DNA from: JAKLIX01 sp964605655
GTDB lineage: Bacteria > Bacteroidota > Bacteroidia > Bacteroidales > CAIXZF01
NCBI GenBank assembly: GCA_964605655.1
Contig: CAZSDK010000008.1
Location: 1-64,000 of the forward strand
Length of the DNA stretch: 64,000 nt
Reading direction: 5' to 3'
The notes beneath the pieces were generated by a model. It had not been told where the DNA came from. It worked only from the letters and a program-made list of their open reading frames with translations, and did not search any database. A program made the position numbers and the translations under genes. Each line of letters starts with the position of its first letter. Position 1 is the stretch's first letter. Positions 44,786 to 53,700 of the stretch are shown one piece after another.

Positions 44786-45622
44786 ATGACAGCATCACTA
44801 TTTCAGTATGAGTTTTTCCAGCATGCACTGTTGTCGGCAGTTTTGTCGAGCCTGGTTTGTGGGATCATCGGTTCCTACATCGTGGCAAAAAGACTGGTTT
44901 TTATCAGCGGCGGAATAACCCATGCCTCCTTCGGGGGGATCGGTATTGCCTACTTCATGGGCATCAATCCCATTCTTGGTGCCGCGGTTTTTGCCATCTT
45001 ATCGGCTTTCGGAGTTGAATTTCTGACCAAGAAAAGCGGTGTCAGGGAGGATTCTGCCATAGGAATGTTCTGGTCGCTCGGAATGGCAGTGGGCATTATC
45101 TTCATCTTCCTGAGCTCGGGATATTCACCAAACCTTATGAGCTATCTGTTCGGGAGCATCCTGACCGTCACCGACTCTGACCTTTGGATGATGGGAACTC
45201 TCTCGGTGATGGTGGTCCTCTTCTTCATTCTCTTTTTTGACCTCATCCTCTTTATTTCATTTGATGAAGATTATGCCAAGACGAAAAGGATGCCGGTCAC
45301 CCTGGTGAATTATCTCCTGATCTGTCTGGTTTCCCTAACTATTGTATTGAATATCAGGGTTGTAGGCGTTATTCTGGTGATTTCTTTTCTTACGCTGCCA
45401 CAAATGACTGCCAACATTCTTTCCCATAATTTCAGGAAGATTATCCTTTATTCCATCATCATCGCGCTGATTGGATCGGTTGCGGGACTTTTCATTTCCT
45501 ATTACCTGGATCTGCCCACAGGGCCTGCCATCATCTGTGTTTTCGTCATCCTGTTCCTCTCGATAAAGCTATTGTCAATGCTCATTACCAAGATCAAGCT
45601 TCAAAAAATGCTCAGTCCATGA
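44786..45622 (+). CDS. znuB: metal ABC transporter permease
   Basis: A 278-residue membrane protein with about eight helices, of the ABC-3 permease family. Characteristic stretches: VCGIIGSYIVAKRLVFISGG, ITHASFGGIGIAYFMGINP, LMSYLFGSILTVTDSDLWMM and VVGVILVISFLTLPQMTAN. It forms the transport path for the binding protein and ATPase encoded immediately upstream. The following lipoprotein gene overlaps its end (ATGA), so the transporter transcript evidently continues. Confidence 0.92.
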   Translation: MTASLFQYEFFQHALLSAVLSSLVCGIIGSYIVAKRLVFISGGITHASFGGIGIAYFMGINPILGAAVFAILSAFGVEFLTKKSGVREDSAIGMFWSLGMAVGIIFIFLSSGYSPNLMSYLFGSILTVTDSDLWMMGTLSVMVVLFFILFFDLILFISFDEDYAKTKRMPVTLVNYLLICLVSLTIVLNIRVVGVILVISFLTLPQMTANILSHNFRKIILYSIIIALIGSVAGLFISYYLDLPTGPAIICVFVILFLSIKLLSMLITKIKLQKMLSP

Positions 45623-46293
45623 GGTCAGTAATAATGATTTTTGGAATGGTCATGGTCGTTCTGACAGCCTGTAAAAAAGGTGAGGCTCCTCCTCCCACCG
45701 ATTGGGGATACGACTATTGGCCTTATCAGAAAGGATATTGGGTTGAGTATGATGTTGATACGATAAAAGTGACTGGTTTTGAATCAGATACTTTGCATTA
45801 TACTGTGAGAGAGGAAGTTGTTGATTACCAGGTATTGCCCGACCGGTCTGTCCATTGTTTCTGGCATTGCTTTTCACGGAATGCTGACAGTGCTGGCTGG
45901 GATTCACAGATTAGTTCCATCACCACCTGTTTTAGTCCACAGCAAGCCGAAAGAGTCGTTAATAACTGCCGGGTCATTCATCTGATCTTTCCGCTGGTTC
46001 CCGGGGCAGGCTGGAACGGAAATGCCCTGAACAACCTGGGACTGCAGGAATTCTCCTGCCATAATGCAGGTGTACCGGCGGTCGTAAGCGGGCTGTCCTT
46101 CGAACACACCGCAAAGATCCTTCAGAAGGATTATACTTCCATGTTGTCTGTCGATTATGCAGAAGAGGTCTATGCAAAAGGTGTCGGACTGATCAGTTCA
46201 AAGAAGACCTTTCTTCAGAATATTCAGTCACCTCAATATAAAACGGGCTATTACACCAGCCGCTGGATAACAAGCTGGAGTGCGAACTACTGA
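45619..46293 (+). CDS. lipoprotein of unknown function coupled to the metal transporter
   Basis: A 224-residue lipoprotein: signal MVVLTACKK with the lipidated Cys18, then a globular region with several Cys and aromatic residues (WGYDYWPYQKGYWVEYDVDT, SVHCFWHCFSRN, SCHNAG) and the ending YKTGYYTSRWITSW. No family is recognised, but the beta-rich pattern with paired strands resembles small periplasmic or surface lipoproteins common in Bacteroidota. The start overlaps the permease stop by 4 bp, so translation is coupled. A link to metal supply or to the protease encoded next is possible. Confidence 0.72.
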   Translation: MRSVIMIFGMVMVVLTACKKGEAPPPTDWGYDYWPYQKGYWVEYDVDTIKVTGFESDTLHYTVREEVVDYQVLPDRSVHCFWHCFSRNADSAGWDSQISSITTCFSPQQAERVVNNCRVIHLIFPLVPGAGWNGNALNNLGLQEFSCHNAGVPAVVSGLSFEHTAKILQKDYTSMLSVDYAEEVYAKGVGLISSKKTFLQNIQSPQYKTGYYTSRWITSWSANY

Positions 46294-46303
46294 TTTGGAA
46301 AGT

Positions 46304-48022
46304 ATGGAAAAAAGAATGGTAATGTCATTTAGTAAATACGCTGTTGTCCTTGTGTGGGTCTTGGGAGGGACTTTTTCAGGATTTTCCCAAAATGGACAGG
46401 GCAAATACTGGGTCCAGTTCACCGATAAAAATTCGACACCATATTCCATCACCCAGCCTGCCCAATTTTTATCGGTGAGATCGATTGAAAGGCGGCAGCG
46501 GCAGAATATTCCTGTGGTCAAGAGCGATCTGCCTGTCGATCCCTCTTATATAAATGCCATAGCCTCCATCGGTGTTCATGTACGTTCGGTTTCAAAATGG
46601 CTCAATTCCGTGGTGGTTGATGTGGATGATACACTTGATCTGCCGGCTATTTTAGCCTTACCCTTTGTCAAACAGATGAAACAGGTGGGTGTGCCTTCAA
46701 AAGGAGCTGTGGGGGAGCTTTTCACAGGATCATGGCCTAAGTTTGGTGTAATTTATGAAAAGGGTAGTGAAGTTGTTTCAGAGAACACGAAGGGGGATGG
46801 CAAAGAAGTGCCCTTTGATTACGGTTCGTCGCTCAACCAGATCAGGATGATCAAGGGGGATGTACTTCATGCCAGGGGCTACCGCGGAAAGGGTCTTCAT
46901 ATTGCCGTGCTGGATGCGGGTTTCTATCGTGTTGACACCCTGCCTGCCTTTGACAGTCTCTGGGACAGGGGCCTTGTTGCGGGGAGCAGGGACTTTGTGG
47001 ATCCCGGTGGATCCGTTTACGGACACAGCACCCATGGCACCATGGTCCTGTCAACAATGGGAGCTTTACTTCCTGGTGAGATTATTGGAACAGCACCTGA
47101 AGCCACCTATTGGTTGTTGCGATCCGAAGATGCCGGATCAGAATATCCCGTGGAAGAGGATTATTGGGTGGCTGCTGCTGAATATGCTGATAGTGTGGGC
47201 GTTGATATTATTAACTCTTCACTCGGGTACACCATCTTCGATCAATTCGACTGGAGTCACACCTATGGTGAAATGGACGGGAATACAGCCCATTCGACTA
47301 TAGGTGCTGACCTGGCAGCTTCCAAGGGAATACTGGTGGTAGTTTCGGCCGGGAACTCCGGAGGAAGTTTCTGGCAATACATTGGAGCCCCGGCCGACGG
47401 TGACAGTGTTCTTGCCGTTGGCGCTGTCGATATGCACGGCAATTATGCTGACTTTTCGTCCACGGGTCCTGCTTCCGACGGGAGATTAAAACCAGAGGTG
47501 GTGACACAGGGCTTGGGAACGGTGGTTTGTTCGGTAAACGGAGGCGTCTTCCAGGGTAACGGGACCTCCTTTGCGAGCCCGGTGATGGCCGGGGCTGCTG
47601 CCACCCTCTGGCAGGCACATCCCGGTGTCAGTAATATGGAGATATATCAGGCTATCATTAAAAGCGCATCCCAATATTCCCATCCAGATGACTGGATGGG
47701 CTACGGTATCCCAGACCTGGTCAAGGCGGATGTCATCCTCCGGCAGGAGCAAGGCTTGTCGCCTGATGAGAATACCTATGTTTACCCGAATCCCTCCTCC
47801 GGAGATGCCGTGATGCATTTTTACCTGGACTCCTACAGCCAGGTGAGGGTAGAACTCATGGATGCTGCTGGAAAATTCGTGACAGAGACTTTGCTGGCAG
47901 AGGCTTATCCCGGTGAGAATATCTTGCATCTTCCTCATTCCTCGGAGCTGGCCTCCGGCCTTTACCTGATCCGGTTCTATACCTCTGAGTTCTTCGGCAA
48001 CTATAGGTGGCTGAAGTTCTGA
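46304..48022 (+). CDS. secreted S8 subtilisin-like protease, T9SS cargo
   Basis: A 572-residue protease from ATG 46304 (upstream codons from 46280 run inside the lipoprotein gene's end and lack signal character). Signal peptide ends GFSQ. The propeptide spans to about residue 165 and includes YWVQFTDKN and RRQRQNIPVVKSD. The catalytic triad is complete: Asp204 in IAVLDAGF, His244 in GHSTHGTMV and Ser422 in GNGTSFASPVMAG. The end is a T9SS sorting domain (VYPNPSSGDAVM, SGLYLIRFY). It follows the lipoprotein gene by 10 bp, making a five-gene run with the metal transporter. It is likely a surface or released endopeptidase. Confidence 0.9.
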   Translation: MEKRMVMSFSKYAVVLVWVLGGTFSGFSQNGQGKYWVQFTDKNSTPYSITQPAQFLSVRSIERRQRQNIPVVKSDLPVDPSYINAIASIGVHVRSVSKWLNSVVVDVDDTLDLPAILALPFVKQMKQVGVPSKGAVGELFTGSWPKFGVIYEKGSEVVSENTKGDGKEVPFDYGSSLNQIRMIKGDVLHARGYRGKGLHIAVLDAGFYRVDTLPAFDSLWDRGLVAGSRDFVDPGGSVYGHSTHGTMVLSTMGALLPGEIIGTAPEATYWLLRSEDAGSEYPVEEDYWVAAAEYADSVGVDIINSSLGYTIFDQFDWSHTYGEMDGNTAHSTIGADLAASKGILVVVSAGNSGGSFWQYIGAPADGDSVLAVGAVDMHGNYADFSSTGPASDGRLKPEVVTQGLGTVVCSVNGGVFQGNGTSFASPVMAGAAATLWQAHPGVSNMEIYQAIIKSASQYSHPDDWMGYGIPDLVKADVILRQEQGLSPDENTYVYPNPSSGDAVMHFYLDSYSQVRVELMDAAGKFVTETLLAEAYPGENILHLPHSSELASGLYLIRFYTSEFFGNYRWLKF

Positions 48023-48085
48023 CCTAAAAAAATACTGAATTAATAAGGTATTTGCAGAAATTGTAAATAATTCAGTATTAATTTT

Positions 48086-48093
48086 TAACTTTG
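48086..48093 (+). promoter_or_regulatory. Bacteroidota -7 element for ribosomal protein S1
   Basis: TAACTTTG fits TAnnTTTG, with a TTG at 48061-48063 lying 22 bp upstream as a possible -33. The ATG is 70 bp downstream, leaving a leader of roughly 60-65 bases that could carry autoregulation. Confidence 0.5.
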
Positions 48094-48163
48094 CACCCCC
48101 AAAAATTACTGTAATTCACGGATTGTTTAACCCGGCTACTGAGTAGCCACAAAGCATGATTCA

Positions 48164-50494
48164 ATGAGTAATCAAACAGAATTTCCAGAGAACCTGGAAA
48201 ACAACCTGGACCCCAAACCAGAAGAAACCGTTTCTGAAGCCACCGAACCTGTTACCGAACAGGTGGAACCCAAAGCTGAGGTTTCTGTGGAAGAAACTGT
48301 TTCGGAAATTCCTTCTGAGGAAGCAGCCCCTGTTGCGGAGCATGTAACAGAAGAAGCAGTTGTCACAGAAACCGAAGTACAAGAGGTCATCAACGAAGAA
48401 ATTGCTCCTGAGGAGGCTCCGGTTCCTGAACCTGTCGCCGAAACGGTAATTCCTTCAGAGCCTGTTAATGAAGTGATCACACCAAAGGCAACACACCGCC
48501 GCCCTGCTGTTGAACACAAACCCGTCGACCCTGAGAATTTTGACTGGGATTCCATCGGGAAAAAACAACAGACTTACTCAACTGCCGAAAGAGAAAAACT
48601 GGAGCAAATCTATGATAAGACCCTGAGTTCCATCGTTGAGCACGATGTGATTGCCGGTACGGTCGTTGGTATGAACAACAGGGAAGTCGTTGTGAACATC
48701 GGTTTTAAATCCGATGCCATCATTCCAATTTCTGAGTTCAGATACAACCAGGGCCTGAAGACGGGCGATCCTGTCGAAGTGTACGTCGAAAGCCAGGAAG
48801 ATATCAGCGGACAATTGGTCCTTTCACATAAAAAAGCACGCATCCTCAGATCATGGGAAAGAATCAACGAAGCCTATGAAAAACAGGAGATTATCACCGG
48901 TTTTGTAAAATGTCGCACCAAAGGAGGTCTTATCGTCGATGTTTTCGGTATCGAAGCCTTCCTCCCCGGATCTCAGATTGATGTGAAACCCATTCGTGAT
49001 TATGACATTTTTGTCGAGAAGACCATGGAGTTCAAGGTCGTTAAGATCAATCATGAATACAAGAATGTGGTTGTTTCTCATAAAGCCCTCATCGAAGACG
49101 AACTGGAGGCCCAAAAGGCTGAAATTATCTCCAAGCTTGAGAAAGGCCAGCTCCTTGAAGGTACCGTGAAAAACATCACCTCCTATGGTGTGTTTGTCGA
49201 TCTGGGCGGTGTGGACGGACTCATCCATATCACCGACCTGTCATGGGGAAGGATCAATCATCCTGAGGAGATTGTGCAGTTAGATCAGAAAATCAATGTG
49301 GTCATCCTCGATTTTGATGAGAGCAAGAAACGTATTGCATTGGGTCTCAAACAACTGACTCCTCATCCCTGGGCTTCTCTGGATCCCAGTCTGAAGGTCG
49401 GCGACAAAGTTTCAGGAAAAGTAGTGGTGATTGCCGATTATGGTGCTTTCCTCGAGGTCGCACCCGGCGTTGAAGGTCTGATCCACGTTTCCGAGATGTC
49501 ATGGTCACAGCACCTTCGCACCGCTCATGATTTCATGAAGGTAGGCGATATTATTGAGGCCGTCATCCTCACCCTCGATAAGGATGAAAGAAAGATGTCG
49601 CTCGGTATTAAACAGCTGATCCCCGATCCCTGGGCCAACATCACCATGAAATATCCCATCAACTCTAAACATCAGGCTGTTGTTAGGAACTTCACCAACT
49701 TCGGGATTTTCGTCGAATTGGAAGAAGGGGTGGACGGATTGATTCACATCTCCGACCTGAGCTGGTCAAAGAAGATCAAACATCCGGCTGAGTTTACCAA
49801 GATCGGAGACCAGATCGAGGTGATCGTACTGGATGTGGATGTGGAGAACCGTCGCCTGAGCCTCGGCCACAAACAACTTGAAGAAAATCCCTGGGATGTG
49901 TTTGAATCCATTTTTGAAGTGGGCTCTGTTCATAAAGGCACCATCGTCAACCAGGCTGAAAAGGGATTTATCATAGCCCTGCCTTATGGAGTGGAAGGTT
50001 TTGCCCCGACGCGTCACATGATGAAGGAAGACAACACCACTGCCCGTGTTGATGATGCCCTCGACTTTAAGGTGATAGAGTTCAACAAGGATACCAAAAA
50101 AATCATTCTTTCACACTCCAAGGTGTATCAGGATCAGCAGGCTGCCGAGAAAGTCAAGGAATCTGCAAAGGCTGATTCAGAAGAAAGAAGTACCAAACGT
50201 GCCGTCAAGAAAATCAAGGACAACCTGGAGAAAACCACCCTGGGTGACCTGGAGGCCCTGGCAAGTTTGAAATCAGACCTGGAACAGTCAGAGAAGAAGA
50301 AAGTGTCTCAGAAAATTGCCGCACTGAAGAATGTAACTCCTCAACCGGAAGAAAAACCTGCCGACGTTGAAGAGGTTAAAGAAGTGGTTGCAGAAATTCA
50401 TACTGAGGAAACACCAGCTTCTGCTGAAGTGACGCTGGATGCACCCGAACAGGATACCCCTGAACAGGAAAATCCTGAGAACACGCAAGCCTGA
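48164..50494 (+). CDS. rpsA: 30S ribosomal protein S1 with long acidic N-terminal extension
   Basis: A 776-residue S1, longer than the usual 550-600. Six S1 RNA-binding domains follow one another from about residue 162 to 660; their cores include VIAGTVVGMNNREVVVNIG, GFVKCRTKGGLIVDVFG, GTVKNITSYGVFVDLGG, GKVVVIADYGAFLEVAPG, FTNFGIFVELEEGVDGLIHI and GTIVNQAEKGFIIALPYG. The first 160 residues contain a repetitive Glu/Val/Pro/Thr stretch (EPVTEQVEPKAEVSVEETV and similar) and a WDSIGKKQQTYSTAEREKL linker. The tail from about 675 is Lys/Glu-rich, then acidic with Pro. S1 delivers mRNA to the ribosome. A terminator follows at 50514. Confidence 0.95.
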   Translation: MSNQTEFPENLENNLDPKPEETVSEATEPVTEQVEPKAEVSVEETVSEIPSEEAAPVAEHVTEEAVVTETEVQEVINEEIAPEEAPVPEPVAETVIPSEPVNEVITPKATHRRPAVEHKPVDPENFDWDSIGKKQQTYSTAEREKLEQIYDKTLSSIVEHDVIAGTVVGMNNREVVVNIGFKSDAIIPISEFRYNQGLKTGDPVEVYVESQEDISGQLVLSHKKARILRSWERINEAYEKQEIITGFVKCRTKGGLIVDVFGIEAFLPGSQIDVKPIRDYDIFVEKTMEFKVVKINHEYKNVVVSHKALIEDELEAQKAEIISKLEKGQLLEGTVKNITSYGVFVDLGGVDGLIHITDLSWGRINHPEEIVQLDQKINVVILDFDESKKRIALGLKQLTPHPWASLDPSLKVGDKVSGKVVVIADYGAFLEVAPGVEGLIHVSEMSWSQHLRTAHDFMKVGDIIEAVILTLDKDERKMSLGIKQLIPDPWANITMKYPINSKHQAVVRNFTNFGIFVELEEGVDGLIHISDLSWSKKIKHPAEFTKIGDQIEVIVLDVDVENRRLSLGHKQLEENPWDVFESIFEVGSVHKGTIVNQAEKGFIIALPYGVEGFAPTRHMMKEDNTTARVDDALDFKVIEFNKDTKKIILSHSKVYQDQQAAEKVKESAKADSEERSTKRAVKKIKDNLEKTTLGDLEALASLKSDLEQSEKKKVSQKIAALKNVTPQPEEKPADVEEVKEVVAEIHTEETPASAEVTLDAPEQDTPEQENPENTQA

Positions 50495-50513
50495 CCCTCA
50501 TCTTCCATCCAAT

Positions 50514-50553
50514 GAGAAAGGGCGTCTCCTTGCAGGGCGCCCTTTCTTTTTTT
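50514..50553 (+). terminator. intrinsic terminator after rpsA
   Basis: An inverted repeat AAAGGGCG (50517-50524) / CGCCCTTT (50538-50545) with a 13-base loop is followed by a run of T (CTTTTTTT, 50546-50553), 23 bases after the rpsA stop. Confidence 0.85.
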
Positions 50554-50706
50554 GTATGATCAATTGACTTATGAGAAAAATAACCATATATTTACTACGG
50601 TTAATTCACTCGTCTCACCATCTCGATCCGGGGCATTGAGGAACTGATCCTATTCCTTATCAGTGAGTGCCTGTCTTTCAATATTTGACAGAAAAATTCA
50701 CTGAAT

Positions 50707-53700
50707 ATGAAAAAGATTATCTACTTCTTGGGTTGCTTTTTATTGACTGCAAATGGGGTCATGGCTCAGACCTTATTGAGCCAGGATTTTACAGGTGCTA
50801 CGATGCCGCCTTCCGGATGGTCGATTGATGCTCACACCAGTAACTGGTCCATCAGCCAGACAAAAAATGCCGGGGGGACGATTCCTGAGGCCAGGTTCGT
50901 TTACTCCCCCACCTTTAATGGAATATCCAGGCTGATAACTCCCGTAATTAATTATCCCCAGGGGTCCAATCTGATTTTCTCCTTTATTCAATTGGTGGAT
51001 CATTATACCAGCAATTACTATATAGGAGTCGCTTCAAGGATTCCGGGAGGCAGCTGGTTTACCGAGTGGCAGGTTCAGGTGACGGCAAACATCAGTGCGC
51101 AACAAAAATTTGTGGGGCTTTCGAACCCTGACTTAACAGGCCAGCAGGTCGAACTATGCTTCTTTTTCAACGGTAATTCGAATAATATTGATTACTGGTA
51201 TATCGACAATGTTAAACTGTTGGTTTTACACCAGAGAAATGCCTCCTATGCTGATCTGCTGCTCCCATTCTATGCCGAGGCAGGGTCACCGGTAAAAGGT
51301 TCAATAGCCAATGTTGGCCTGGATTATGTAACCTCCGCCGATCTGAGTTATCAGGTTGATGGCGGTATGGTACATAACTGCAACATCAGCGGGCTCACTT
51401 TAGGGTATTCCCAGAGCTGTACTTTTGTATTTCCTGACTCACTGAATGTGTCGCCCGGACCCCATCAGATAAAGACCTGGATTGATCAGGTGAATGGTAT
51501 GGGTCCGGATATGGATCAATCAGACGACACCCTGGTAAGGTCGTTCTATTGCGTGAGTAAATTAGTTCATCGAAAACCGCTCTTTGAAGGGTTTTCAAGT
51601 TCAACCTGTCCGCCATGCGGGGTCTTTTATAACACCATTTTCAATCCATTTCTTGCCAATCATGGGGATTCGCTTTGCCTGATCAGATATCCATTGAATT
51701 TTCCCGGAGCAGGAGATCCATACTATACTGCGGATGCAGGCACAAGGAAAAGCTATTATGGTGTCAACCTGGTGCCGTATCTGTTGGTGAACGGAAGTTC
51801 GGTAACCACTTCTGCCGGCCCAATCAATACGGCATATCAAAATACTGTTGATGATGTAACCTACATGGAACTTCAGGCAAATCATATCCTCTTGCCGGGA
51901 GATTCTTTTGCTGCTCAGGTCAACCTGGTGCCCCATGCCTTCGGAAACCTTACCCTTTATGCAGCCGTAGTTGAAAAGGAAACCTACATGAACACGGGTA
52001 CCAGCGGGGAAACGGTTTTTTATAACGTATTAATGGATATGTTTCAACACGCCAACGGGCTGGCGGTGAATTTTCAGGACAGCCTGCCGCAACATTTCTT
52101 GTTTATCAGGGATATGACAGGGACTCACGTGGAAGAGATGTCAGACCTGGTACTGGTTACCTGGCTCCAAAACCCCTTGACAAAGGAAGTGGTCCAGAGT
52201 GCTTATTCTGAACCAGGTCCGGTAGGCAATGACATTATTGTCAGTAAGTTAGTTGCTCCTGTTTCTGGTTTCAATCTTTCAGAAAATGAGAATATTACGG
52301 TCAGGATTGTCAATTCCGGGCTTGTTCCGGCCAGCCAGATACCCTTGACAGTAATGATGAACGGACTAGTGCTGGGTAGTGAAATGGTGAACGATACCCT
52401 GACTCCCGGTGACAGCCTGGATTACACTTTTCCCTTTCCGGCTGATCTTTCACTGTATAATGAATATAACATAGTGGTTTACAGCGACTATGTTACCGAT
52501 TTTTTCAATAATAACGATACAGCTTGTTCAAAAATCATTAATCTCGATCCTGATAAAAAAATATATGCTTTCGGCAGGGGAACGGATATCTTACAATCCA
52601 CAGGACCTGTTTGTTTTGAGAAGAACCACCCTGGTCTTCTCTTTTTCCTTGCCGGCCAGGAAGACCTTGATCCAATTTCTGGTGGAACATGGGCCGATGG
52701 AGACTGGTATGTTGTCACCGGGGATGAAGGGGAATCCGATCTGATAAAAATTGATACCTCAGACGGAGCGGCTACCGTTATCGGTTCAACAGGACATCCT
52801 TTCCTGGCCATAACCTATGACTGGTATACAGGGACCTTGTTTGGCCTGAGTGGGGAAAGCCCTCAAAACCTTTATGCCATCGACAGGATGAGTGCCTCTT
52901 CTGAGTATATTGGTACTACTGGACTGACTACTTTGTCATCGCTGGGATGCGACAATTGGGGGCACTTGTACACCATGGATACCAGTTCCGGTCAACTGGG
53001 TACCCTCGACAAATTCACTTGTGCCTTTGAACCTGTTGCCACCTTGCCTGAAAGTACTTCCGGCCTGACCGACATGGAATTCGATTATTCCGACAGTACG
53101 ATGCTGGTGACCATAGACCATGAAGGGGTTGGAAAATTGTACCAGGTCCGTCTGGATTCATTCAATTTTGTCTTTATGGGTGATTTTCTGGCTAATGCTT
53201 TGGTTTCAGGTCTGTCGGTGCCAATTGAAGGACCGACGTTTTACCAGCAGGACGCAGGCATCTGGAAATTCATTTATCCTGCTGATCCGGAATATCTCAA
53301 CGATACCACAGCGGTCACAGTGGTGGTCCAGAATCTGGGCATACTGGCCTTGAGTGACTTTCCTTTGTCATTCCAGATTGATGATGGTCAGGTCGTTACT
53401 GAGTTTTTCACCGATACTTTGGAACGGGGAGAATGGAAAGCGTTTTCATTTCAGCCGGTTTACGATTTTACGACCACCTTTGGTCTTTGGAAGATGAAAG
53501 CATATACCGGGCTTGCCGGCGATGAAGATCCCATGAATGATACCGTCAGGCGCACGGTGATCAATACTTCGGAACCGCAAGTACTTTATGACAACGGTCC
53601 CATTGTCACCCATCCGGGGCAGGGCTTTGCCGGAAAGGACCTGAGTATGGTCCAACAGAGTCTGGGTTTGACCAGCACAGGTTTTAATGCGGGTGGCATG

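Noticed and set aside
43136..46293. Siderophore or haem uptake operon
   Set aside because: The binding protein, ATPase and permease all belong to the zinc/manganese (cluster A-I, ABC-3) families.
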